NCBI RefSeq assembly: GCF_030499535.1
Contig: NZ_JASTLB010000001.1
Location: 6,696,001-6,760,000, forward strand
DNA from: Streptomyces sp. TG1A-8
GTDB taxonomy: Bacteria > Actinomycetota > Actinomycetes > Streptomycetales > Streptomycetaceae
DNA: 64,000 nt
Direction: 5' to 3'
In this document: positions 8,648 to 19,365 of the stretch, one piece after another
Layout of the letters: each line of letters opens with the position of its first letter
How positions within the stretch are numbered: position 1 is the first letter of the stretch
Translations under genes and position numbers: made by a program
Notes under the pieces: model-generated
Database searches by the model: none
What the model was told of the DNA's origin: nothing
The model's input: only the letters and a program-made list of their open reading frames with translations

Positions 8648-8734
8648 CCCCGCTGCAACGTCCACCCCGCGCGTCCGGCGGTGCGAGCGCCCCGGCTCCG
8701 CCCGCAGCCGCCTGCCTGTGAGTCTCCAGTGCCG

Positions 8735-11192
8735 TCGTCTTCGTCCAGCTCCGGCGCGTCCGGGTCGCGCAGCGGGCGCAGGGCGCCGGCTGCCGGGGTC
8801 GAGGCGGTGAAGCTGTAGCGGCCGAGCAGGTTGGGGTTGCGGTGCTTGAGCGGGGACAGGCGGGCGACATCCTCGTCCTGGATCTCGTGGTCTTCGGCGC
8901 GGAGCCGGCCGACGGCGGTGTCGATGTACTGCGTGGTCCACAGCACGATGGCGTTGAGGACCAGGCCGAGCGCGCCGAGCTGGTCCTCCATCCCGTCGCG
9001 GTACGCCTGGTGGATGGTGCCGCGCTTGCCGTGGCACACGTCCCGCGCGAGCGTGTGGCGGGATTCCTGCACGGTGAGCTGCCGGTTTCATCTGCCGCCG
9101 GTAGGTGTCGTCGACCGGTCGACCACGCGCAGCAGGTGCTCGGTCTTGGCGATCCGCCCGTACTCCGCGAACGCCGCCCCGAGCGGCGTCGGGCGGCCGT
9201 CGCGGCCGAACATGCGCAGCAGGTCGTAGGCGCGGACCTGGTTGGTGGCCAGGGAACCGGCGACCTTCAGCATGTCCGGCCAGTGCGTGATCACCTTGTT
9301 CAGGTTGACCCGGTTGCGGGCCAGGTCCTCCACCGCACCGTAGGTGCCCGTCTCGACGCCGGGCATCGTGGCCCGCCAGAACCGCTGATCGTCCAGGTCG
9401 CGGAAGCGGGGGCTGAAGTTGTGGCCGAGGATCTTGAACAGGCCGAACACCATGTCGAAGTACGAGGCGTGGTCGGTCGCCACCATCTCCGGCTTCACCC
9501 CGCCGTCCAGGTTCAGCAGCGCGTCCAGGATGTGCGGGGAGTCGCGCGGGGTGCCGGGGACGACCATCTGCCCGATGCCCGCGACCTGGTCGTTGACGGC
9601 GTTGAGCCAGGTGATGCCGCGCTTGAACCCGAAGTGCTTCGGCGACGGGGCGGCGTTGATGGTGCGCACCGGCACCTGGAAGCGCAGCCCGTCCACGGAG
9701 GCGAGCAGCCCGTCGCCCCAGGAGCGCGCGATCGGGATGCCGGCCTGGGCGGCGATGAGAGCGGCGTTCGCCGTGGCGATGGTGTCGGCGCGCAGGTGGT
9801 ACTGGTCGACGTGCACGAGCCGGGCGCGGGTCAGGGCCTCGTAGCCGGGGTTGACCACCGGGGCCAGGCCGATGTTGCACGCCTCGGACACCAGCAGCGC
9901 GACTACCGAGGTGGGCAGGTCCTTCATCCGGGTGGTGCCGTCGCCGAGGTGGACGAAGGCGTCGAGGAACCCGGTCCAGGCGTTCACCTCGAACAGCAGG
10001 TCCGGCAGGTCGATCTTCGGGAGCATCTTCTCGACTCGCTGGCGCAGCCAGGTCAGGGACTTCGGTTCGCCGAGGGCGCCGAGCTTGTCGACGTTCAGCT
10101 TCACCCGCCCGTCGCCGGCCACCTCGATGGAGACCTTCGCCGCCGGACCCGCCTCCTCCAGACGTTCGGCGAGCTGCTTCCATCCGGCGTCCAGGCCCCG
10201 CACCAGCTCCGCCAGGTGCTCGGTGACGGGCATGTCCAGGCTCAGGGCCGCCAGGACGTCCTCCTCGACCGCGTCCCAGCCGGGCCCGTCCAGCAGGCGG
10301 GCCCGCGGGTTGGACCAGCGGTGCGACCGAGCGGCGAAGACGTCGCGGTTGTTCAGGGCCCGGTGCAGCTGCTCCAGCACGCACACACGTACGCGTCCCG
10401 GTCCACCGCGCCCTGCGGCAGATTCGGATTGGCGTACACCGCCTTGCGCCACGCCGGCGGCACCAGCTTGTCGTCCACCTCGCGCGGCAGCAGCGGCTTG
10501 ATGCCCACCTTCCGCCGCGCCAGCGCCGGAAGACCCCGCACCCCGGCCAGGACCCGCTTGCCGGCGCTCGCCGCGTCCAGCGCCTTCGACTCGCCCAGCA
10601 GCGCGAGGAACGGGCGCACCGTGGCGTACCGGATCGCGAGCGCGGCTCGCATGGTTACCTCGGCCGAGTTCTCGTCCTCGGGCACCAAGGTCACCACGGT
10701 GGCCGCCGCGGTCGTCACGGCGGCGCGCGGGGCGATCTCCTCCAGCGCCGCCCACAGCGCGGCCACGTCCAGGTCCGCGCCGTGCTCCTCGACCAGCTCC
10801 AGCTCCTCGACCATCACCTCCCAGGCGCGGGCCACCAGCCGTGACGCCTTCTCCAGCTGCGGCAGCGTGGACAGCCGCTCCTTCTCCGTCTTGCGCTTCG
10901 CCGTGTTCGGCAGCCGGGTGGCCATCAGGACCTGGAACAGGTCCAGGGCCTCGTCGATCGCCTTCGCCTCCAGGTGCCGCATCACCGCGGTGAGCATCGC
11001 CGTGCGCTTCGGTTCCGCCGCCCGCTCCAGCAGCGGTGCCTTCGACCCCAGCGCGTACCGGGCCAGCGCCGCCATCCGGTTCGGCGGGATCTGCGACAGC
11101 CGCAGCCGCCCGAGCCGGTACGCGCCGATCTCGTCCACCCGCTCCAGCGCGCGGGCGAACGCCGTGCCCGTCGTCCCCCTCCACCCGTCCAC
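8735..11192 (-). pseudogene. tnpA: Tn3-family transposase (tnpA), 5'-truncated and multiply frameshifted
   Basis: Remains of the roughly 1000-residue Tn3 transposase spread over three frames. The first piece (11192 to about 10385) contains AEPKRTAMLTAVMRHL; the second (about 10380 to 9117) is the catalytic core with VHVDQYHLRADTI, TDHASYFDMVFG and NRVNLNKVITHW; the last (about 9085 to 8735) holds ESRHTLARDVCHGKRGTI and LLGRYSFTAS, the usual C-terminus. A base appears lost near 10385 and near 9117, and an A gained near 9090. About 200 N-terminal residues expected upstream of 11192 are absent and no stop follows the C-terminal block. It cannot make a full transposase. Confidence 0.85.
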
Positions 11193-11287
11193 CGCACCAC
11201 CGGGACGCCCCCGACGCGGGGCGGGACGCGGCTGTTCGATCCTACGAACTTGGCGCGCACCGGGTTACCGCTCCCGCCGAAAACTGA

Positions 11288-11302
11288 TAGGAAACTTTAC
11301 TA
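11288..11302. promoter_or_regulatory. Imperfect palindrome in the chitosanase promoter (CsnR-type operator candidate)
   Basis: TAGGAAA-C-TTTACTA is a 15-bp palindrome with one mismatched pair, 43 bp upstream of the chitosanase start. Chitosanase genes of Streptomyces are known to be repressed by the ROK regulator CsnR at a short palindrome in this location. The CsnR gene is not in the window. Confidence 0.55.
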
Positions 11303-11344
11303 CCAGCCAGGTAAGGTCCGCCCTTCCTCCGCCCTGGAGTCCTT

Positions 11345-12184
11345 GTGGTGCACGCAGGCCGCGAAACGACAGTCCCCGCACGCCCCTCCCGGCGCACCGC
11401 CATCGCCGTGCTCGGCGCCGTCGCCTCCGGCGCCCTGTTCAGCGCCTCGCGCGTCGCCGCGGCGCCGACCGCCGCGCCCGGCCTCGACGACCCGGCGAAG
11501 AAGGAGATCGCCATGCAACTGGTCTCCAGTGCGGAGAACTCCTCGCTCGACTGGAAGGCCCAGTACGAGTACATCGAGGACATCGGCGACGGCCGCGGCT
11601 ACACCGCCGGCATCATCGGCTTCTGCTCCGGCACCGGCGACATGCTCGACCTCGTCCGGCTCTACGCCGACCGCCGGCCCGGCAACGTCCTCGCCGGGTA
11701 CCTGCCCGCGCTGCGCCGGGTGGACGGCAGCGACTCGCACGACGGCCTCGACCCGAACTTCCCCGGGGACTGGCGCAAGGCCGCCCAGGACACCGTGTTC
11801 CAGCGGGCCCAGAACGACGAACGCGACCGCGTCTACTTCGACCCCGCCGTCTCCCGCGGGAAGTCGGACGGCCTGCGCGCACTCGGTCAGTTCATCTACT
11901 ACGACGCCACCGTCATGCACGGCGACGGCGACGACCCCACCAGCTTCTCGGGCATCCGCGCGCGTGCCCTGCGCACCGCCAAGCCGCCGGCCCAGGGCGG
12001 CAGCGAGACCGCGTACCTCAACGCCTTCCTCGACGCCCGGGTGTGGGCGATGGAGCAGGAGGAGGCCCACAGCGACACCAGCAGGGTCGACACCGCACAG
12101 CGGGTCTTCCTGCGCAAGGGCAACCTCGACCTCGACACGCCGCTGGACTGGAAGGTGTACGGGGACGGCTACCACATCGGCTGA
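11345..12184 (+). CDS. csnA: Secreted GH46 chitosanase
   Basis: 279 aa. Cleaves chitosan outside the cell with inversion. The N-terminus (RPSRRTAIAVLGAVASG, then AAA before PTAAPGL) is a signal peptide with an Arg pair that could use Sec or Tat. The mature enzyme starts near GLDDPAKK; the catalytic pair is Glu64 (SSAENSSLDW) and Asp82 (IGDGRGYTAGIIGF), 18 residues apart as in the N174 enzyme (Glu22 and Asp40 of the mature chain). The C-terminus DWKVYGDGYHIG is typical. GTG 11345 is used, with GGAG ending 5 bases upstream; a GTG at 11348 is equally possible. It is transcribed alone, with an operator-like palindrome in front. Confidence 0.95.
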   Translation: MVHAGRETTVPARPSRRTAIAVLGAVASGALFSASRVAAAPTAAPGLDDPAKKEIAMQLVSSAENSSLDWKAQYEYIEDIGDGRGYTAGIIGFCSGTGDMLDLVRLYADRRPGNVLAGYLPALRRVDGSDSHDGLDPNFPGDWRKAAQDTVFQRAQNDERDRVYFDPAVSRGKSDGLRALGQFIYYDATVMHGDGDDPTSFSGIRARALRTAKPPAQGGSETAYLNAFLDARVWAMEQEEAHSDTSRVDTAQRVFLRKGNLDLDTPLDWKVYGDGYHIG

Positions 12185-12186
12185 TC

Positions 12187-12381
12187 CGCTCCGGCCTGCC
12201 GTGCCGGAGCCGTGCCGGCGTCCGGCAGGACTGGGGCACCGCGCTCGGCTATCACGCGCAGGGCCTGTGGAGCGCCTGGGCCGAGCGCCTGCGCCACCGC
12301 ACCGTGTCCTGCGGGCACTTCACGGCCGAGGAGGACCTGCGGCCGATTCGCCGCCGAGATCCGCGCGATGGCCGGCCGCTG
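12187..12381 (+). pseudogene. C-terminal remnant of an alpha/beta hydrolase (dehalogenase-like)
   Basis: About 60 residues read DWGTALGYHAQGLWSAW, then the catalytic-His region CGHFTAEED, matching the end of haloacetate-dehalogenase/epoxide-hydrolase-like proteins. After EED one extra base moves the expected end (FAAEIRAMAGR, stop 12379-12381) to another frame. The rest of the gene is absent, replaced by the chitosanase gene directly upstream. Confidence 0.6.
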
Positions 12382-12698
12382 ACGCACGGCGGCCTCCGGC
12401 CCGGAGCCCGCGCCGGTCCGCGCCGGGCCCCTCCCGCCGCGGACCGGCCCGGCGCACCGGCGCGCCCGTCGTCCCGTCCGCCCGTCGCGGCCCGGGCAGG
12501 CGGCGGAGCCGTGCCTGCGGTGTGCGGCGGACGACCCCGCCCGGGCCCGGCGTCCTGAGCGGCTGCCCGGGCCGCCGGGGCACCTGCCGCGTCGGCTCAC
12601 GGCCACCGCTGCGGCCACCGCCCCCGCCCGGGCACCCGGCTGCGGTGCGCGGCCGAAGGCCCCGGGCGGCGGTGCCGTGCGCGTGCGATGATGCGCCG

Positions 12699-12950
12699 GT
12701 GCCCGAACTCCTGACCGACCGGCCGCGGTTGCGGCCCCGGCGTGACGACGGTCCCGATCCCCTCGCCGGGGTGTGCGCGGACCCGGAGGCGGTGCGGTGC
12801 GCCGGCGACGGCTCCGTGCGCACGCGGGAAGGGGCGGCGGGGCCGGCCCGGACACGGTCCGAGCGGGAGGAACGGGCCCACCGTAACGGAAGGGACCACC
12901 GGATCATGCACGCCACCGCGGCCCGCGACCTGACGGAGGTGCCCGGATGA
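12699..12950 (+). pseudogene. N-terminal remnant of a GNAT (RimJ/RimL-type) acetyltransferase
   Basis: The reading from GTG 12699 begins VPELLTDRPRLRPRRDD and continues DPLAGVCADPEAVRCAGDGSVRTREG, the usual opening of RimJ/RimL-like N-acetyltransferases, then loses similarity; the acetyl-CoA binding half is missing. The open frame ends at 12950 in an ATGA overlap with the next gene, so it could still be translated as an 83-residue leader-like peptide that couples the downstream hydrolase. Confidence 0.55.
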
Positions 12951-14023
12951 CCGGCACCGAAGAACCCGTCCTGCTGCACATCAGGGGGCGGTCCGCCCGC
13001 ATCACCCTCAACCGGCCCGGGGCGCTCAACGCCCTCGACCACGAGATGGTCCGCCGCATCACCGGGGCGCTGAGCGCGTGGGAACAGGATCCGGCGGTGG
13101 AGGGGGTGGTCGTCACCGGTGCCGGGGAGCGGGGCCTGTGCGCGGGCGGCGACATCCGTGCCATCCACGACGACGCCCGCAACGGCGACGGAGCCGCCTC
13201 CGCCGCCTTCTGGCGTGACGAGTACCGCCTCAACGCCCGCATCGCCCGCTACTCCAAGCCGTACGTCGCCGTCATGGACGGCATCGTCATGGGCGGCGGA
13301 GTCGGGCTGTCCGCACACGGCAGCGTCCGCATCGTCACCGAGCGGTCCCAGGTCGCCATGCCCGAAACCGGCATCGGCTTCGTTCCCGACGTCGGCGGCA
13401 CCCATCTGCTCGCCCGCGCCCCCGGCGAACTCGGCACCCACCTCGCGTTGACGGGCGCACGGATCGGCGCCGGTGACGCCCTGTTCTGCGGGCTCGCCAA
13501 CCACTACGTGGAGTCCGCGGCCCTGCCCCGGCTGCTCGACGACCTCGCCGACCTGCCCGTAGGGGACGTCCTCGCGCGCCACGTACAGGCGCCGCCCCGG
13601 GGGCAGCTGGCCGACCGGCGCGAGTGGATCGACTCCTGCTACGCCGCCGGGACGGTGGAGGAGATCGTTCAGCGACTGCTCTCGCACGGCGATCCGGACG
13701 CGAAGGAGACCGCCGGGACCCTGCTCGGCAAGTCGCCCACCGCCCTCAAGGTCACGCTGGCCGCGATCCGCCGCGCCCGGCGCCTCGGCTCCCTGGAACG
13801 GGTCCTCGACCAGGAGTACCGCGTCTCCTGCGCGGCCCTCGGCACACCCGACCTGGTGGAGGGGATCCGCGCCCAGGTCATCGACAAGGACCGCAGTCCG
13901 AGCTGGTCCCCGGCGACCCTCGCCGAGGTCACCGACAGCGACGTGGAGCGCTTCTTCGCCCCGCTCGGCGGCCGCGAACTGCGGCTGGCCGGACCCGGCA
14001 CCTCGCCGGAGACGGTGCGGTGA
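12947..14023 (+). CDS. 3-hydroxyisobutyryl-CoA hydrolase-like crotonase-family protein
   Basis: 358 aa, the length of HIBCH-type hydrolases rather than of 260-residue enoyl-CoA hydratases. HIBCH releases 3-hydroxyisobutyrate in valine breakdown. Motifs in order: ITLNRPGALNALDHEM near the N-terminus, oxyanion segments CAGGDIRAIHDD and MDGIVMGGGVGLSAH, the catalytic block MPETGIGFVPDVGGTHLLAR, and the C-terminal HIBCH extension with SPTALKVTLAAIRRARRLGSLE. The ATG overlaps the stop of the upstream remnant ORF (ATGA). No other valine catabolic gene is nearby, so the substrate is inferred from family only. Confidence 0.85.
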   Translation: MTGTEEPVLLHIRGRSARITLNRPGALNALDHEMVRRITGALSAWEQDPAVEGVVVTGAGERGLCAGGDIRAIHDDARNGDGAASAAFWRDEYRLNARIARYSKPYVAVMDGIVMGGGVGLSAHGSVRIVTERSQVAMPETGIGFVPDVGGTHLLARAPGELGTHLALTGARIGAGDALFCGLANHYVESAALPRLLDDLADLPVGDVLARHVQAPPRGQLADRREWIDSCYAAGTVEEIVQRLLSHGDPDAKETAGTLLGKSPTALKVTLAAIRRARRLGSLERVLDQEYRVSCAALGTPDLVEGIRAQVIDKDRSPSWSPATLAEVTDSDVERFFAPLGGRELRLAGPGTSPETVR

Positions 14024-14156
14024 GCAGGACCGCCGCCCCGGTGGCCCCGGGCACACCGGCTCGTCCACGGCCACGGAACGGCCCGGCCGCCGGGCGCGCC
14101 GGTACGACCTCGGAACCGCCGCGCCGGAGGTGTGGCGACCGGTGACGGCGGCGGCC

Positions 14157-14720
14157 TCACAGCGCGCGCAGGCCCCGGTCGGCGAAGGCGATCAGCCACT
14201 CGAAGCTCTCGTCGACGTCGGCACTCCACCGGAAGCCGTCGGCCGCCTGCAACGTGGCGAAGCCGTGGCAGAGGCTGCGGAGCATGCGCAGGGCGTGGTC
14301 CACGTCGGCCCCCTCGACCTCGTAGCCGCGCAGGACCGCCGTGAACGCGTCCAGCAGCCGCTGTCCCGCGGTGGCCAGCGGATCGTCCGGGCCGGACGGT
14401 TCCACGCCGATCGTCGCGGCGTACCGGCCGGGGTGCTCCAGGACGAAGGCGCGGAAGGCGCGTGCCGCGGCCGCCAGGGCGTCGCGGCCCGCGTATCCCC
14501 GGACCGCGCCGTCGACGGCGTCGGCGGCCTCGTTCAACGCCAGGACCGCGATGCGCCGGTTGAGGTCCTCCTGGCCGTCCACGTGCTTGTACAGGGACGG
14601 GGTTCGCACGCCCACCCGCTCGGCCAGCGACCCCATCGTCAGGTTGGCCAGGCCCACCTCGTCGGCGAGGGCGGCGCCGGCCGCGACCACGGCGGCCGGG
14701 TCCAGGCCGGCCCTAGGCAC
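14157..14720 (-). CDS. TetR-family transcriptional regulator
   Basis: 187 aa. The N-terminal helix-turn-helix is clear (ADEVGLANLTMGSLAERVGVRTPSLYKHV), followed by a WHG-type ligand-binding domain (HPGRYAATIG, LRSLCHGFATLQ). The GTG start at 14720 overlaps the end of the upstream alpha/beta hydrolase by 8 bp, so both are made from one transcript. Two overlapping palindromes in the shared promoter (15567-15591) are its likely operators, giving autoregulation of the pair. The inducer is probably a substrate or product of the hydrolase, which is inference. Confidence 0.9.
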   Translation of the reverse strand: MPRAGLDPAAVVAAGAALADEVGLANLTMGSLAERVGVRTPSLYKHVDGQEDLNRRIAVLALNEAADAVDGAVRGYAGRDALAAAARAFRAFVLEHPGRYAATIGVEPSGPDDPLATAGQRLLDAFTAVLRGYEVEGADVDHALRMLRSLCHGFATLQAADGFRWSADVDESFEWLIAFADRGLRAL

Positions 14721-15549
14721 GAGCGGCGTCCGAGCCGAGGAAGGCGAGCACGAGCGGGACCACCCGGTCGGGGAACTGGTCGTGCGGGTAGTGCCCGGCG
14801 CCCTCGATCATCTCGAGGCGACCGAGGCCGGCCGGCAGGGCGTCGACGATCGCCGAACCCTCGGCGTGCGGGTCGGCCCAGTCGGGGTCGAGCGTGCCCA
14901 TCACGACCAGGACCGGGCAGCGGACGTTGCCGAGCTGCGCGCCGGCGTCGGTCGGGGCGCTGCGTCCCATGCGCTGCATGGCCTTCATCCGGCCCGGCTC
15001 GCGCAGCAGGGAGTCGATGCGGCCCAGCCGCTCGGCCCAGTCGGCCGGCTTCACCCCGGGGTAGGCCACGTCGAGGTACGAGCGCCAGAGCGGCACGCTG
15101 CCGAACGCGCCCGCGCCGAGCAGGCGTAGCATGCCCTGCCTGAAGCGCCGCACCCGCAGGTCGCCGAGACCGATCGACTGCTTGCGGGTGAACGGCGCCA
15201 GCTCGACGACCGCGGTGATCAGCGCGGGCTCCCGCGCCGCGGCGATGGTGGCGGCGCCGCCCGAGACGGAATGGCCGACGAGCACGGCCGGGCCGCCCAG
15301 GTGGCGGATCACGGCGAGCAGGTCGCCGGCGATGGCGGTGCGGCTCCAGGACGGCCAGTCGACACCGGACTCGCCGCAGCCGCGCAGATCGACCGCGGCG
15401 ACCCGGTGGCCCGCCGCCACCAGCGCCGGGACGACAGCGCGGTAGGCGGCGCGGCTGTCGCCCATGCCGTGCGCGAGAACGATCAGCGGGCCGCGTCCCG
15501 CCACCTCGTACGCGATCGTGCCGCCGTCCACGGCAAGGTACTCGGTCAT
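14713..15549 (-). CDS. Alpha/beta hydrolase
   Basis: 278 aa, a single alpha/beta-hydrolase domain. The oxyanion segment VLAHGMGDSRAAYR is followed by VDLRGCGESGVDW, the nucleophile elbow GHSVSGG, the acid in VMGTLDPDW, and the catalytic histidine in GAGHYPHDQFP. No signal peptide, so cytosolic. It is the first gene of a two-gene unit with its TetR regulator; the promoter with TTGACA and paired palindromes lies directly upstream. Substrate unknown; small esters, lactones or epoxides are typical for the family. Confidence 0.9.
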   Translation of the reverse strand: MTEYLAVDGGTIAYEVAGRGPLIVLAHGMGDSRAAYRAVVPALVAAGHRVAAVDLRGCGESGVDWPSWSRTAIAGDLLAVIRHLGGPAVLVGHSVSGGAATIAAAREPALITAVVELAPFTRKQSIGLGDLRVRRFRQGMLRLLGAGAFGSVPLWRSYLDVAYPGVKPADWAERLGRIDSLLREPGRMKAMQRMGRSAPTDAGAQLGNVRCPVLVVMGTLDPDWADPHAEGSAIVDALPAGLGRLEMIEGAGHYPHDQFPDRVVPLVLAFLGSDAARA

Positions 15550-15566
15550 GACACCCCTCAGATCTG

Positions 15567-15613
15567 GCTAACCCCGTTAGCTATAAGCTAATACAATTAA
15601 CCAAACTTGTCAA
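15567..15613 (-). promoter_or_regulatory. Promoter with two overlapping palindromic operators for the hydrolase-TetR unit
   Basis: Read on the minus strand, TTGACA (15613-15608) and TAGCTT (15590-15585) are spaced by 17 bp as -35 and -10 boxes. Two perfect inverted repeats overlap the -10 and the region just downstream: TTAGCT-ATA-AGCTAA (15577-15591) and GCTAAC-CCC-GTTAGC (15567-15581). This is a textbook arrangement for repression by the adjacent TetR protein, and is AT-rich against the GC-rich background. Confidence 0.75.
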
Positions 15614-15763
15614 CGGCGGAGTGCCGCGCGCAGAGCGAAGGTGCCGGGGTGCCTCCAGGACAGCCCGATCGTGTCCGGTACCGGCGCGCGCCGGCGCACG
15701 GGGCCGGGAACCCGGCTCCGTGGAACGCGGTGCCCTCCGCGAGGACGGGTGCGGCGGCCGGAC

Positions 15764-16675
15764 TCAGTCCGTCGACGAGACCGGCGCCCGGCCGTCGACG
15801 GGGACGCCCAGCCGGCCGGCCACGGCGGTGAGGGCCGCTCCCAGGGGGAGTGCGACCCGGGTGAGGGCGTGCTGGTCGCCCCGGGTCGGGTCCCGGTTGA
15901 CGATCAGCACCGGCTTGCCGGCCCGGGCCGCTTCGCGGACGAACCGGAGTCCGGACATCACCGTCAGCGAGGAGCCCAGGACCAGCAGCGAGGCCGCTTC
16001 ACGGACGAGCCCCCGGCAGTGCTCGACCCGCCGTGGCGGGACGGCTTCGCCGAAGAACACCACGTCCGGTTTGAGGATGCCGCCACAGACCGCGCAGGAC
16101 ACCACGCGGAAGTCCCCGACCTGTTCGTCCGTGAGGTCGGCGTCACCGTCCGGGTTGATCCCCGCGGTCACCGGCGCGAAGCCCGTGTTGGCCTCCTCCA
16201 GCCGCCCGGCGAGTTCGCGGCGCGGGCTCAGGGCGCCGCAGGAGAGGCAGACGACCCGGGCCAGGCTGCCGTGCAGTTCCACGACGCCGCCGCTGCCGGC
16301 GGCCTGGTGCAGGCCGTCGACGTTCTGGGTGATCACACCCGAGAGGAGGCCGTGCCGCCCGAACGCGGCCACGGCCCGGTGCCCGGCGTTGGGGCGGGCG
16401 CGGCCGAAGGTGCGCCAGCCCAGGTGGCTGCGCGCCCAGTACCGGCGCCGGGCCCGGGCGCTGGTGGTGAACTCCTGGTAGGTCATCGGGGTGTGCCGGC
16501 TCAGGCTCCCGCCCTCGCCCCGGTAGTCGGGGATGCCCGACTCGGTGGAGATGCCCGCCCCGCTGAGGACCAGCACACCGCCGGCGCCCAGCGCATCGGC
16601 GACCGGCGTCAGGTCCGTGGTGCCCGGGGGCAGGTCCTCGGCAGGGGTCCAGCTCAAAGTGGGGCGCATGCGCAT
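15764..16675 (-). CDS. SIR2-family NAD-dependent protein deacylase (sirtuin)
   Basis: 303 aa. Removes acyl groups from protein lysines using NAD+. Motifs in order: VLSGAGISTESGIPDYRG (NAD binding), ITQNVDGLHQAAG, catalytic histidine in VELHGSLARVVC, two zinc CxxC pairs (CLSCG and CAVCGG), KPDVVFFGEAVP, LGSSLTVMSG and IVNRDPTRGD. ATG 16675 is taken as start because a longer frame adds only an Arg-rich tail; a second ATG two codons later is possible. It is a stand-alone gene convergent with nothing close. Confidence 0.93.
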   Translation of the reverse strand: MRMRPTLSWTPAEDLPPGTTDLTPVADALGAGGVLVLSGAGISTESGIPDYRGEGGSLSRHTPMTYQEFTTSARARRRYWARSHLGWRTFGRARPNAGHRAVAAFGRHGLLSGVITQNVDGLHQAAGSGGVVELHGSLARVVCLSCGALSPRRELAGRLEEANTGFAPVTAGINPDGDADLTDEQVGDFRVVSCAVCGGILKPDVVFFGEAVPPRRVEHCRGLVREAASLLVLGSSLTVMSGLRFVREAARAGKPVLIVNRDPTRGDQHALTRVALPLGAALTAVAGRLGVPVDGRAPVSSTD

Positions 16676-17272
16676 GCCGCCAGGGTACGGAACGGGCCGT
16701 CTCCGCCCGGCCCGGATCGTCACGGGCCGGGCCGGGCGGGCGTATCGGCCGGTCGCCGTCCGTGACGAGTGACGGCGGCCCTCCTGCCCACGGGGCCTCG
16801 TGACCGGCCGCAGGGGCTGTGCCCCGTCGTGCCGGTGGTCGGCCGAATCGCCTGTGTCGCGGGGGAAGGTCCACCGTCACCGGGGTGTCCGGGCGTGCTC
16901 AGGGGAGGGAGGGCCCGGGGTGGACGGGGCAGGAGCCGGCGGGCTGAACCCCTGTCCGCGCCGGCTCGGCCGGTGCGCCGCCGCCGGCCGAGCCGGGCGC
17001 CGGCCGGGACGGAGCGGGTGGTCGCGCCGACGCGGCCTCACGCCTCATCACCGGCCCCGCCCGAGGAGCGGGGCTTCGGGACGGGTGATGCGCCCGCCGG
17101 CGCCGGAGCTCCTCACCGTCACCACCGCACCCCGCAGTGGCGAGGCACGAGCCCGTGCGGGCCGGGCTGTGCTAAGACCTCGGTTCGAGGGGCATACGGG
17201 AGGCACGCGGACGGCGTACGGCGCCGGTGTCCGGCAGCGGCAGGGACGTCCGATCAACGAGGAGGCGGCGAC
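16676..17272. other. Gene-free stretch between the sirtuin and the SpoIIE-type phosphatase
   Basis: About 600 bp of divergent intergenic DNA. Open frames here are Arg/Pro-rich and lack codon structure. It should contain the promoters of both flanking genes; GAGGAGG at 17258-17264 is the ribosome site of the phosphatase gene. No palindrome or hairpin stood out. Confidence 0.6.
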
Positions 17273-19018
<1,746 letters not shown>

Positions 19019-19330
19019 GCGGCGCCGCCGGCCCACCGGCCGTTCCCGGGCAGTGCCACCGTGCCGGTCGCGCGGGCGGGGGACACGTACACCTGCCGGC
19101 CATCGGTGCGGCAGCGCCGGCTCGCCCCGTCCTTCCCGCGGACCGACCGGCGGAACAGCGCCGACGCCGTTCGATCCAGCCGTGCCACAGCCACGGGCGG
19201 CGCTGGAAAACGCCCGCCGGGTCCGTGCCGGCTGGTCCCGGGCCGGTGCTGTGACCGTGGGAGAAGGACGTGCGGGGGCGCCTGCGGAACAAGTGTGCGA
19301 AGTGGCGGTGGGAGCGCTCCCGGTCGTGGG

Positions 19331-19359
19331 GCGGGGCTCCGGGCCGGCCGGAGCCCCGC
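19331..19359. terminator. GC-rich hairpin between convergent phosphatase and cellulase genes
   Basis: A perfect 12-bp stem (GCGGGGCTCCGG and its complement) with a 5-nt loop starts 7 bp beyond the cellulase stop and lies downstream of the phosphatase, so it can serve both strands. There is no T-run, as is common for Streptomyces terminators. Confidence 0.75.
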
Positions 19360-19365
19360 CGAGGG

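Larger units (their letters stand above)
5090..11192. mobile_element. Decayed Tn3-family transposon carrying three intact genes
   Basis: The segment is bounded by a Tn3-type resolvase (5090-6008) and a Tn3-type transposase remnant (about 8735-11192), both on the minus strand, with a res-like site and an ArsR-type regulator, a YbaK-type deacylase and a LysE exporter between them. Both transposition genes are damaged while the cargo is open and well formed. Terminal inverted repeats were not recognised, so the real ends may lie outside these limits and the transposase 5' end is missing. Confidence 0.6.

Noticed and set aside
5000..11300. Tn3 terminal inverted repeats
   Set aside because: CTGACCCC appears at about 6050 and 8645, but in the same orientation and not extended, so not an inverted pair.
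8842..12558. Plus-strand 1238-residue open frame
   Set aside because: Antisense to the transposase and then out of frame with the chitosanase; a high-GC artefact.
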